Assembly (NCBI RefSeq): GCF_940670685.1
Contig: NZ_OW711693.1
Location: forward strand, 1,860,001-1,924,000
DNA: 64,000 nucleotides
DNA from: Anaeropeptidivorans aminofermentans
Lineage (GTDB): Bacteria > Bacillota > Clostridia > Lachnospirales > UBA5962
Reading direction: 5' to 3'
Shown here: positions 46,106 to 54,758 of the stretch, in pieces
Numbering within the stretch: the first letter of the stretch is position 1
Layout of the letters: every line of letters starts with the position of its first letter
The notes under the pieces: model-generated
The model's input: the letters and a program-made list of their open reading frames with translations, nothing else
What the model was told of the DNA's origin: nothing
Databases searched by the model: none
Made by a program: the position numbers and the translations under genes

Positions 46106-47782
46106 CTAGTAAAGCTCATCTACGGAAAGCTCTGTTTCAACTCCTGATGCACTGGTAGATTTAGCAGTAACCTTAAGCATATTTTCCTGAGACACATTAA
46201 ATATAATTTGCACCTTTTCCTGACCTCTAGGCCCTTGGGGTATTCCTCTTAAAGAAGTACCTGCAAGCCTTTTCATGCCTTCCTGGTTTACATATTGGGT
46301 TTTATCGTCGGTAGAAGGAATGGTATTTTCATAAACAACGATTGCCATACTGGTTACATTGTCAAAATTCGTTGTAAGAAGCTCCCCTGCCTCAACCACC
46401 AATCCTTCTTTGGGTATATCGATACCAGCTTTTACTATTTCTAAAAATCTTCTGCCGGCTATTTCAAGACCTAAGGGGTGAACAGTCTTCTCCTGAACAA
46501 TAGGACCTCTTACCGTAGGCATCATAATCATATTGCAGTAATGGGCGGCTCCTTGGGATATGCTTAATGCAGGGCTTATTTTAGATTTATAAGGCTCCTT
46601 ATTAAACTTTTCCTTTATTTTTTCGCCTATTGCGCTTATAGAAGAGCTTCCGCCTACAAGGAATATTTCATTAACATTTTCAGAACTGAATCCTGCCGCA
46701 TTGATACAATCGTCTACACATTTTAATGTCATATTTAAAATATCATGAACGTTTTTACCGGAGAATTTTTCAAATACCTCGTCAGTATCTCCCAATTGGT
46801 TTACTCTTTGATGATTTAAAAACTCATCTCTTGATATTTCCATATTAATATTTACTATTTTAGGCTCCTGAATCAAAGGCGCAAGAACTATTTTGGTAGT
46901 TGCGGCCTGTGAAAGCCTTTCTTTTGCCTGAGTTGCAACCTGATTCAATCTTACAAGAGCAACCTTTTTCTGACGCTTTGATACACCATCATCGGCATTT
47001 TCATCGAAAAGGTCGATTTCATTATTTGTAAGCTTTTTAAATTCCTCATAAATCATATCCATGATTATTTTATCAATATCGTTTCCGCCGAGATTATTAT
47101 CTCCGTAGGTGCTTAATATGGATATGGCAGGCTCTCCTGCTTCTTCTATTTTAACTTGGAGAAGGCAGGCGTCAAAGGTACCTCCGCCGAAGTCATAAAC
47201 CAATACGTTTTTATCATTTGTTTCGTTTATTGCATAGCTTATGGCGGCAGCAGCAGGCTCAAGCCTTAAATATACGCTTTCCTCATCAAAGCCTGCAAGG
47301 ATAGCCGCCTGCTTTGTTTTCTGCTTTTGCTTATCGGTAGAGTTTGCGGGAACCGTAATTACACAGCCGGAAAACTCACCGGCAATATTAAGCTCCTCCT
47401 GAACATATTCATCTGCCTTAAGTTTTAAATAGCCTATGATTTCGCCGGCTATTTCCTCCGGCAAAAAGCTGTATTCTTTTTCGTCTACAGTGATATTTAT
47501 TTTTTCTTCAGAGCCTAAAAGCCTTTTTATAGACAAAACTGTACTCATAGGATATATTACGGCAGCTTCTTTTGCCTGAATGCCGAATATTTTTGAAAGC
47601 TTTGTTTCGTCGTCCGGATCTGTTTCAAACTGAACGGCTGTAGGGAATATATTGCTTCCGTCCAAAGGAATGGTTTGCGCTTCGCCGTCTTTGAAATTAT
47701 ATATGCTTACTACTGAATTTGTTGTTCCAAAGTCAATACCTAAAAAAAGTCCTCTTTCAAGATCAAGACCCAGTGTTGCCAT
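46106..47782 (-). CDS. Hsp70/DnaK-family protein
   Basis: 558 residues. A complete Hsp70 ATPase domain: FLGIDFGTTNSVVSIY (13-28), LRLEPAAAAISYA with the catalytic Glu (172-184), VYDFGGGTFDACLL (195-208) and FLVGGSSSISAIGEKI. The substrate-binding beta domain is recognisable in the C-terminal 130 residues (VHPLGLEIAGRRF, YENTIP, GIPQGPRGQEKVQIIFNVS), close to the DnaK 'GIPPAPRG' element. The protein stops there, without the lid or tail. Of the four paralogues it is the nearest to classical DnaK. GGAGGAG precedes the ATG. It begins 150 bases after the large TPR-like gene. Confidence 0.92.
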   Translation of the reverse strand: MATLGLDLERGLFLGIDFGTTNSVVSIYNFKDGEAQTIPLDGSNIFPTAVQFETDPDDETKLSKIFGIQAKEAAVIYPMSTVLSIKRLLGSEEKINITVDEKEYSFLPEEIAGEIIGYLKLKADEYVQEELNIAGEFSGCVITVPANSTDKQKQKTKQAAILAGFDEESVYLRLEPAAAAISYAINETNDKNVLVYDFGGGTFDACLLQVKIEEAGEPAISILSTYGDNNLGGNDIDKIIMDMIYEEFKKLTNNEIDLFDENADDGVSKRQKKVALVRLNQVATQAKERLSQAATTKIVLAPLIQEPKIVNINMEISRDEFLNHQRVNQLGDTDEVFEKFSGKNVHDILNMTLKCVDDCINAAGFSSENVNEIFLVGGSSSISAIGEKIKEKFNKEPYKSKISPALSISQGAAHYCNMIMMPTVRGPIVQEKTVHPLGLEIAGRRFLEIVKAGIDIPKEGLVVEAGELLTTNFDNVTSMAIVVYENTIPSTDDKTQYVNQEGMKRLAGTSLRGIPQGPRGQEKVQIIFNVSQENMLKVTAKSTSASGVETELSVDELY

Positions 47783-47932
47783 AAAATCTCCTCCTAATTT
47801 AAAATACTGTTAATCTGAAGTAAATCCTTTCATATAGCACTTGTACTTTTTCATGGACTGCATACAAGTACGGACAGCTTCCACGTCATTGTTACGAATA
47901 AGTTTGCATTCATGACTCTTTAAACTTTTATA

Positions 47933-50611
47933 TCAGATTATATTTCCGATAATAGATTGCTTTTCACTTAAAAGATCGTTTATGATCTTTTCCGCTTCGT
48001 CATATTTAAACATCTGATCATAAATAATGGCATTATTAATCAAAAAATAAGTATCACTTGTATTTTCTTTAATGCCTGCCCTATTATTTATAAAATGCTC
48101 TTCTTTCGTGTCTATACTGCCTGTGGAAATTTGTTCACTGAAATAAAAAGAAATTTTTTCGTTATAAAACAAGGGCAAAACAGTAGAAAATATCCCAAAT
48201 ATTTTATAATCCATTTCTATAGACTTATATTCACTGTCCTCTTCCAGCTTATAATATAAAAAGACCTTCTTATTAGACGAGCATTTATAAATAAAGGGTT
48301 GATTCTTTTCAATATACGCATTTCTTAAGGTTTTGTCTTTTATGTTTTTAAACTCCGGAATAATTATGTTGTCAAACTCCATATATTCCATTGCTCTTTT
48401 CATTATTTCTTCAGAATGGAAACTTCTCATTCCAAAATGGAGGTAGATTCTTGAAAGGCTGTAGGAAAGAAGGCTATCCTCTGCTTCCATCTCTACTTTT
48501 TCAAGGATAGAAAGGGTCTCATATTCAGGTTTTACTAGATTTATAAGCATCTCATAACAGGCAAAATAAATATATTTTTTAACCAGCTCATTTTCTTTAT
48601 CCAACTTATACATTCTAATAAAAACTTCTTGAGAATCAGGAGAAAAGTCATGCATCCATATACTGTTTTCAAGGATAATTTCATCAAGCCTTCTATTATC
48701 TGCAGAAAGGCTTAAAAGCGTACTGCTTAATTGCAGCCATTCTTCCTGGCTTCCCCTATAATAATCAAGAACAATATCCAAAAGATTTCTGTCATAATAA
48801 TTATTCATTAAAAGCTCATAAGCTGGATTTGCTACGAACTGCCTTAAATTTTCCTTCTTGGATATTTCTTTAAGGGCAATAAATAATGCCCTGTCGGAAA
48901 TAAATTCTCTTTTTTTATTGATGATTCTGATGGCATTGGTATAGTCCCCGGCGTTTATAAAAACATTCAGCATACTTTCCATATGCTTTTCGCTGATATA
49001 ATTTTCATCTATATCTTTGAAATACTGTAAAGCAGCATCGTAATCATTTTTTAGAAAAAGAAGATTTCCTAAAGCAGCGCTTACCTGCATTCTAAATACA
49101 GGCGATAGCTCGGGAAAGCTTAAGGTTTTATTTAATATTAAAGAATAATCCTCGTTGGTTTTTTCAAGATTGATATAATAATCCGAAAGCGCAAGATATA
49201 TATTAAGGTCTTCATAGCCTCTTGAAAGAAAGTCCGTATAAAGCTTGGGACCGGCGGTTTCCAATTGCCTTTTGAAAGTGGCCTTGTAATTTATAATTTT
49301 TTTGTTGCTGCTATCCATAACAATGTATTTGAAATTACCTGTAGGAGATTTTATCATGCATTTGCCGTTTTCGATTTTATATATATCCATATAAGAAATT
49401 TCTTTTTCAGATACCCAAACAAAACCTTCTGAAAGGTCTTCAAACTTGCCTTCATAAAGAAAAAGATTTTCATATAAAATGGTTTCTGTTTCTTTGGCAA
49501 TATCTTTATAACGGTTTCTTATGCTGTCTAAACAGTAATGATATATGCTTAAATAATATCTGCTTTTATTTGTTTTTATATTGTTTAGGGCGAAGCGGAT
49601 AATTTCCATATTAAGCTTATATTCATTTATAAGAAAGCTGAATTTCTTTTTCGTAATCAGCTGATGGTAAACATAAGGAAGAATATCCGTGTCTATTAAA
49701 TAATTTTCTATCAGGTCGCTCATAATATAGAGGCTTATGTCTTCTTCATCGTTCAATGCGGAAGCCTTCACGAGGGCCTTTGAAAGGCCTTTAAAAGAAA
49801 GCTGTTTTGATTCAGCCTTTTTATAAAACAGATAAGCATCGTAAGAAAAGTCGGAATTTTCTATATGGCATTTACAAATTTCTATAAGGAGCCAATCAAT
49901 ATTAAATAAATTATATATTTCTTTATATAAGGATAAATCCTTTTTAATTTCTTTTACAGCTATTAATCGGTTGTCTTCAATAACATAATCCTTAAGTATC
50001 CCTTGGGATAAAGCCCATTTAAGATAATTGTTAAAAAGAAGCTCATTTTTAAATAAAGTACCTTCTTTGGACATATTGTGCAAAGCATAATACATGAAAA
50101 AAGAACGGCCGCCTTTTGTATAGGAAAGCCCAAGAAACTCCATGGCTTCATCAAAAAGTTCAAGCCTTAAATACAAGTCTCCCATAAGCAAATCATATAT
50201 ATATCCTTTATTTCCAAGCTCCTTAAGCTGTTTCATAGTCTTTTGAGCTTTTTTAGTTTTGCCCTGCTTTATCAGCAGAAGTGAGTTAAGGTATATATAT
50301 ATTCCATAAATGTCGCTGCCGCTGTTTTTATAATATGTTCTATAAGATTTAAAAGAATTTAAAGTTTCTTCAGCAGTATCAAGATTATTAATCTCGATAT
50401 TATAAAATATATCAAGTAAAAAAAGATGTACTGATGAGGGATTTGTTGCAAGAGCTGATGCTACTGCTCTTAATGCCTTAGACAAAAAGGAAATATTTCC
50501 CAGTAAATAACTGCTGTAATATCTTAAGGAAGTAGCTATGGCATTTTTATAATTGGGCTTTTTAAGAAGCAGCTCTTCCATACCTATTATTTTTTTTTCA
50601 ATCGTTTTCAT
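47933..50611 (-). CDS. Large TPR-like solenoid protein of the Hsp70 cluster
   Basis: 892 residues, predicted helical over most of its length, with degenerate tetratricopeptide-like pairs. Examples are GYIYDLLMGDLYLRLELFDEA (~150-170; quoted loosely), SAALGNLLFLKNDYDAALQYF (~515-535) and NVFINAGDYTNAIRIINKK. No signal peptide is visible. From memory, large Lachnospiraceae proteins labelled DUF5717 have this size and sit beside the beta-rich protein encoded here, but I cannot confirm the match. ATG 50611 starts 2 bases after the upstream stop codon, with AGGTGG eight bases before it; a longer frame to 50623 would overlap the upstream gene. Coupled translation is likely. Confidence 0.8.
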   Translation of the reverse strand: MKTIEKKIIGMEELLLKKPNYKNAIATSLRYYSSYLLGNISFLSKALRAVASALATNPSSVHLFLLDIFYNIEINNLDTAEETLNSFKSYRTYYKNSGSDIYGIYIYLNSLLLIKQGKTKKAQKTMKQLKELGNKGYIYDLLMGDLYLRLELFDEAMEFLGLSYTKGGRSFFMYYALHNMSKEGTLFKNELLFNNYLKWALSQGILKDYVIEDNRLIAVKEIKKDLSLYKEIYNLFNIDWLLIEICKCHIENSDFSYDAYLFYKKAESKQLSFKGLSKALVKASALNDEEDISLYIMSDLIENYLIDTDILPYVYHQLITKKKFSFLINEYKLNMEIIRFALNNIKTNKSRYYLSIYHYCLDSIRNRYKDIAKETETILYENLFLYEGKFEDLSEGFVWVSEKEISYMDIYKIENGKCMIKSPTGNFKYIVMDSSNKKIINYKATFKRQLETAGPKLYTDFLSRGYEDLNIYLALSDYYINLEKTNEDYSLILNKTLSFPELSPVFRMQVSAALGNLLFLKNDYDAALQYFKDIDENYISEKHMESMLNVFINAGDYTNAIRIINKKREFISDRALFIALKEISKKENLRQFVANPAYELLMNNYYDRNLLDIVLDYYRGSQEEWLQLSSTLLSLSADNRRLDEIILENSIWMHDFSPDSQEVFIRMYKLDKENELVKKYIYFACYEMLINLVKPEYETLSILEKVEMEAEDSLLSYSLSRIYLHFGMRSFHSEEIMKRAMEYMEFDNIIIPEFKNIKDKTLRNAYIEKNQPFIYKCSSNKKVFLYYKLEEDSEYKSIEMDYKIFGIFSTVLPLFYNEKISFYFSEQISTGSIDTKEEHFINNRAGIKENTSDTYFLINNAIIYDQMFKYDEAEKIINDLLSEKQSIIGNII

Positions 50612-50612
50612 C

Positions 50613-51815
50613 TTAAAAACCACCTATGGTTAATTTCAGAAGCTTGGAAAATTGTCTTTTTTTATATACGGACTCTATATATAACGAACTTTCCAGCGTA
50701 GGCTGCTTTTTAAGGCTTAACTGGGCCTGCAAAAGCTTTGGGATATCTATAGTAAAAGGAATAAGAGCTGTTTCGTTTATATAATATCTCTTTCCTTCAA
50801 GCTTAATAAAGCTGTCTTTAGGGGTTATATCTACAGTAAGCTTCTCATTTGCATTATTTATAATTAAAATATTTGAACTATCCTTAAAAGAAAGGTATGT
50901 TCTTTCCAATTGGGCATCTATAAAGCTAAGCTTAACGGCCTTCACCTCAAGAACTTTGTCCGACAGAAACACCTTATCAAAATTGACTTTTCTGCTGAAT
51001 TTCAAAGGGTCTATGGCATAATTTATATATGCCGTGCCTTCATTGTCAAAATCTGATGAAAGAACAGTCTTTTTGCCGAGAGAAAACCACGGGGATATAT
51101 TTTTAATTTCTTCTTCAATATAGCCAGATCCTGTCTTTTTTAGCTTAATGAGCCCTGTATATATATCGTCATTAAAAGCAGGGACAATAACAGAAATAAG
51201 CCTGTTTTCAAAATCTACGGAGGCTCTGTGCTTCAGTTTATTGGCAATTAAAAAATTATCCAAAGCCCTTTCCTTATTTGTATCAAGCAGGAACTTTTCA
51301 TATAAGTCCATATTTTCATATCCTATGGCTTTAAGCCATGACATAAATTCTCTTTTATAAAATAAGGCCTCAGCTTTTGAAGGATATTTCCTGAAATAAC
51401 CATAAAAATCCTTTAAAGAAGAAATACTTATTTTTTCCTCTGTTTCAATAGAACAAGGAACTACCTTTATGGTAAATTCAATTTTATGCTCGCCGCCGTT
51501 TGACATAATAACGGCGGTTGATTTCAGTATTTCTTCGGAATTTATATTCGGGGCTATTTTAACTTCGTTAGCATATTTGGAGCCATATGTATTTAAATTG
51601 ATATAAAACATTATTTTTGAGTTATTTCCGTTAAATTCTTCCGGCTCAAAGCTTATAAACCGGCTGTTGGACATAATCCTGCCGGCTATTGTTCCGCCAC
51701 CGCTGTTTTTTATAATAATGCTTCCTTCGCAGCTGTTAGAAGTTTCAATATAAATCTTTTTCGTGTCTTTATTAATAATTGGCAACGGTCCTTCAAACTG
51801 CTCTTTAAAATCCAT
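50613..51815 (-). CDS. Beta-rich unknown protein (Ig-like domains), Hsp70 cluster
   Basis: 400 residues. The N-terminal ~120 residues look like an immunoglobulin-type beta sandwich (IYIETSNSCEGSIIIKNSG, then FISFEPEEFNGNNSKIMFY). A helical middle follows (about 130-200). The last ~200 residues are again beta strands (ISVIVPAFN, NILIINNANEKLTVDI, YINETALIPFTIDI). It has no signal peptide or TM segment, so it is probably cytoplasmic. I recognise no function. It is tightly spaced with the coiled-coil membrane gene upstream (11 bases) and the TPR-like gene downstream. A strong AAGGCGG site precedes the ATG. Confidence 0.78.
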   Translation of the reverse strand: MDFKEQFEGPLPIINKDTKKIYIETSNSCEGSIIIKNSGGGTIAGRIMSNSRFISFEPEEFNGNNSKIMFYINLNTYGSKYANEVKIAPNINSEEILKSTAVIMSNGGEHKIEFTIKVVPCSIETEEKISISSLKDFYGYFRKYPSKAEALFYKREFMSWLKAIGYENMDLYEKFLLDTNKERALDNFLIANKLKHRASVDFENRLISVIVPAFNDDIYTGLIKLKKTGSGYIEEEIKNISPWFSLGKKTVLSSDFDNEGTAYINYAIDPLKFSRKVNFDKVFLSDKVLEVKAVKLSFIDAQLERTYLSFKDSSNILIINNANEKLTVDITPKDSFIKLEGKRYYINETALIPFTIDIPKLLQAQLSLKKQPTLESSLYIESVYKKRQFSKLLKLTIGGF

Positions 51816-51826
51816 ACTATCCGCCT

Positions 51827-53149
51827 TTATTTGATTTTTAGTATTTCATCTTTAATTATGGCTAAGGTCTGAATATAGGCTTTGCTTTGCTCTTGAAGCT
51901 CTTCAAAGGCTTTATCTATATGGTCTATCACTTGGGCATTGGTCATGGTTATCATTTTGATATTGTCTTTTAAATCCTCATTAAGTTCATAATAAGAGGT
52001 ATCTACATGATGGCTTATAATGCTTCCCAAAGCCTCTCCAAGCTCTACTGTTATGGATTTAAGGCCTTCTTCATAGCTTTCAAGGCTTGTTTTTAAAATC
52101 TTCTGATTTTCTGTAAGATAAGAAAGTTCTTCTTTTACTGATAAGCTTAAAGCAGAAAGTTCTTCATACTTTTTATCAATATTTTCAGAGGAATTTATAA
52201 GGGCATGAATCTGTTCAGAAATTTTACTGCTTTGGGCCTCACTGGATTTGCTTAATGCTTCTACAGAGTTTATAAGCTTATTTGAAACATTTTCAAAAGA
52301 CGAAAGGGTGTCTTTTAGGGACTTTGTTTCTAAATTAAGTTCTTTTTGAGATTCATAGGCATTTTCTACGGCGTTTTTCCACTTGCTTAAAGGTTCGTCA
52401 AGATAAGAGCTGAATTTGGAAAGGCTTTCCATCGTAAGATTTACTGAATCGGCAATCTTTAGCATGCCTTCTCCTATGCCTTTATTCAGCTCAGCGCTTA
52501 TGTTTTTGACAGAGTCTGAAAAAACATTTGCCTGGTTGGCAATTGCCACAACAAGCTCTACTTTAAGCCTTTGAATGGCTGATGTAAAATCCCCTATATA
52601 GTATTGACCTATTTCCCTGTTTACATAACTTTCAATATCGTAAGCAAGATTTTCCCGAATAATATCAAAATTAAAAATAACTGAAAAAATATTAAAAATA
52701 ATAAAAAAGGAAATAGCTGCTGTGCCAAATACCGCAGGATAATCAAATATAACCGCAAGAATAAGACCTATAAAAAGGAATCCTGTTTCTAACCCCTTTA
52801 TAAATCCGCTGAGGCTTTCCATATTTATTCCTAAAAACCGGATACTTAAAAGGTGCCTTTTTACAATGGAGCCTGTATCTATATTGCTTATTCCTTTTTC
52901 ACCTATTGCTCTAAAATCCTTGACTATTTTATTAAGAAGATTATATTTATAAGGCTTTAGGTCTACTATATTATGAACTTCCTTGGCGCTCATTTTGAAT
53001 ATGGCGCTTTGAGCTTTATAACTAAAACATATTAAAATGCGAAATATAATACAAAAGATCCCTAAAGAAAGAATTCCTATTAATGAATATCTGGCAATAT
53101 CGTCATTGATATTTAATACTTGCTCTATTAATGAATTTAAGTCAAACAA
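51827..53149 (-). CDS. Membrane protein with three TM helices and a long coiled coil
   Basis: 440 residues. TM helices at about 21-43, 117-135 and 139-161, then a ~270-residue helical and coiled-coil tail (about 170-440) with heptad-like Ser/Leu/Glu patterns. The topology (one TM, a ~75-residue loop, two TMs, then a coil) resembles MotA/TolQ/ExbB-type proteins carrying long tails. I see no convincing conserved residues of that family, so this is only a structural analogy. It is the first gene of the Hsp70 cluster (TTG start after AAGGGTG) and probably anchors the system at the membrane. Confidence 0.82.
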   Translation of the reverse strand: MFDLNSLIEQVLNINDDIARYSLIGILSLGIFCIIFRILICFSYKAQSAIFKMSAKEVHNIVDLKPYKYNLLNKIVKDFRAIGEKGISNIDTGSIVKRHLLSIRFLGINMESLSGFIKGLETGFLFIGLILAVIFDYPAVFGTAAISFFIIFNIFSVIFNFDIIRENLAYDIESYVNREIGQYYIGDFTSAIQRLKVELVVAIANQANVFSDSVKNISAELNKGIGEGMLKIADSVNLTMESLSKFSSYLDEPLSKWKNAVENAYESQKELNLETKSLKDTLSSFENVSNKLINSVEALSKSSEAQSSKISEQIHALINSSENIDKKYEELSALSLSVKEELSYLTENQKILKTSLESYEEGLKSITVELGEALGSIISHHVDTSYYELNEDLKDNIKMITMTNAQVIDHIDKAFEELQEQSKAYIQTLAIIKDEILKIK

Positions 53150-53205
53150 ATTAACACCCTTTCCCTGTTATATTTAACAATAAATCCGAACATATTTTAA
53201 TGATA

Positions 53206-53228
53206 ATTATATCAGATTTTTATTAAAT
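53206..53228 (-). promoter_or_regulatory. Weak candidate promoter of the Hsp70 cluster
   Basis: On the minus strand, TATAAT lies at 53211-53206, about 57 bases before the TTG start at 53149. The -35 region (GTGATT) is poor. It is the only -10-like hexamer close to the first gene of the cluster. No CIRCE (TTAGCACTC) inverted repeat is present. Confidence 0.35.
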
Positions 53229-53361
53229 AATCACCATGTTTGCGTATTTTTATAAGAAGAAGGTACAAAATGTATAATTTATATTAAATACGTTTGGAAA
53301 ATGATATAAGTTTTAATCTTTATTAAAGTTAGAGTGTTTTATGGGTTTATATTTTAATTAT

Positions 53362-53391
53362 TTGAATCTTATTGTATAATTAGATTATAAA
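53362..53391 (+). promoter_or_regulatory. Candidate promoter of the threonine aldolase gene
   Basis: TTGAAT (53362-53367), 18 bases, TATAAA (53386-53391). A perfect TATAAT at 53375-53380 is also present but has no good -35 partner. Confidence 0.35.
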
Positions 53392-53408
53392 ATAAGCGGA
53401 GGTGCTTT

Positions 53409-54443
53409 ATGAATAAAACAATCAATTTAATGAGTGACACTACCACCCTTCCTACCGATGAAATGAGAAAGGCAATGTTTGAAGCTGAAGTAGGCGATGA
53501 TGTTTCCAATGCCGATCCAACGATACATAAGCTTCAGGTGCTTGCCGCAAACATAACGGGAAAAGAAGCAGCTTTATTCATGCCCAGCGGAACAATGGGA
53601 AATCTTGCGGCTTTGATGAGCCATTGCAGCGCAGGAGAAGAAGTTATTGTGGAAGAAAACTCTCATATTGTTCTTTATGAAGGCGGAGGAATCGCAAGAG
53701 TTGCCGGATTAATGCCAAAAATCATAAAAGGCGAAGCAGGTATTATGAGCCCTGAACAAATAAAGGCTGCTTTCAGAGAGGAAAATATTCATTTTCCAAA
53801 AACAAAGCTTATATGCCTTGAAAATACCCATAATGCCGGTGGCGGTACCGTTTATCCTATGGAATATCTTAAAGAAATAAGAGCAATCGCCGACGAAAAA
53901 AATATAAAAGTTCATATGGACGGCGCAAGGGTATTTAATGCGGCGGCTTATCTTAATATAGATGTTAAAGAAATAGTTCAATATGTAGATTCCGTAATGT
54001 TCTGCCTTTCCAAAGGCCTTTCTGCTCCGGTAGGTTCTATGCTTTGCGGAACAAAGGAATTTATTCATGAAGCCCTAAGAGTAAGAAAGCTTCTTGGGGG
54101 CGGTTTAAGGCAATCAGGAGTGCTTGCGGCAGCAGGAATCGTATCCCTTGAACAAATGACCGAAAGGCTTTCAGAAGACCACAAAAACGCTCGCATACTT
54201 GCAGAAGAGCTTAATAAAAACCCTAATATCAGCATCAATATGGATAATGTGAAAACCAATATTGTATTTTTTGATGTTGCGGGAAATATAGATGCCTGTG
54301 AGCTTTCAGAAAGACTTAAGAACGAATTTAATATTTTATGCGACAGAAAGAACGCAACAAGAATACGTATGGTTACAAACCGTCATATTGAAAAAGAAGA
54401 CGTGCTTTATGTAATAGAAAGCGTAAATAAAATATTAAAGTAA
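53409..54443 (+). CDS. ltaE: Low-specificity L-threonine aldolase
   Basis: A 344-residue fold-type I PLP enzyme that splits threonine or allo-threonine to glycine and acetaldehyde. Motifs: LMSDTTTLPTDEMRKAM at the N-terminus, EVGDDVSNADPTIHKL, FMPSGTMGNLAALM, the cofactor Asp in VHMDGARVFNAA, and the PLP Lys in FCLSKGLSAPVGSM. Length is standard. CGGAGGTG precedes the ATG. It stands alone between the Hsp70 cluster and a repeat-rich spacer. Confidence 0.94.
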   Translation: MNKTINLMSDTTTLPTDEMRKAMFEAEVGDDVSNADPTIHKLQVLAANITGKEAALFMPSGTMGNLAALMSHCSAGEEVIVEENSHIVLYEGGGIARVAGLMPKIIKGEAGIMSPEQIKAAFREENIHFPKTKLICLENTHNAGGGTVYPMEYLKEIRAIADEKNIKVHMDGARVFNAAAYLNIDVKEIVQYVDSVMFCLSKGLSAPVGSMLCGTKEFIHEALRVRKLLGGGLRQSGVLAAAGIVSLEQMTERLSEDHKNARILAEELNKNPNISINMDNVKTNIVFFDVAGNIDACELSERLKNEFNILCDRKNATRIRMVTNRHIEKEDVLYVIESVNKILK

Positions 54444-54467
54444 AATTTGGATTACCAGGCATTAAAC

Positions 54468-54605
54468 TATAGTAAATTTATTATGAAGAAGCAGCAAAAG
54501 CCTATTCCTAGTAGGCTCAAAAACACGGATTTCCTTCGAAACGGTATATTTTTGAGCCTGGGTAAATATACGGCCTTGCTACTGTTTAGATTTAAATTTA
54601 CTATA
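54468..54605. repeat. Repeat family D, copy 1 (palindromic MITE-like element)
   Basis: Ends in TATAGTAAATTTA and its exact complement TAAATTTACTATA. Internally AGGCTCAAAAA pairs with TTTTTGAGCCT. The whole 138-bp element can fold into one long imperfect hairpin. The same 13-base ends, one base different, bound the copy at 56595-56724. Confidence 0.8.
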
Positions 54606-54612
54606 TACTGCC

Positions 54613-54718
54613 TATAGTTATTAAACTTAAAAACTATTTTTGGTTATAAGTTTAATATGTTTTCTGTAACTCTATAGTAAATAGGTTTTTCTTACTCTTT
54701 TAATAGGAGTTTACTAAA
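54613..54718 (+). repeat. Repeat family C, third copy
   Basis: TTATTAAACTTAAAAAC pairs with GTTATAAGTTTAATA, followed by ATAGTAAATAGG and AGGAGTTTACTA. It aligns with unit 2 at 15012-15109. It abuts family D copy 1 on one side and the pepD terminator on the other. Together these account for the spacer 54444-54758. Confidence 0.65.
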
Positions 54719-54748
54719 AATAAAAGCCCGAATGTTCGGGCTTTTATT
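54719..54748. terminator. Bidirectional terminator between ltaE and pepD
   Basis: AATAAAAGCCCGAA and TTCGGGCTTTTATT with a two-base loop and A/T tracts, just past the pepD stop on the minus strand. Confidence 0.88.
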
Positions 54749-54758
54749 TTTAAAACTA

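Noticed and set aside
45764-46147. Plus-strand ORF over the junction of the GrpE-like and Hsp70 genes
   Set aside because: It is antisense to two well-supported genes and has no homology or ribosome site.
53150-53408. CIRCE operator (HrcA) control of the Hsp70 cluster
   Set aside because: No TTAGCACTC-N9-GAGTGCTAA repeat is visible in the divergent spacer.
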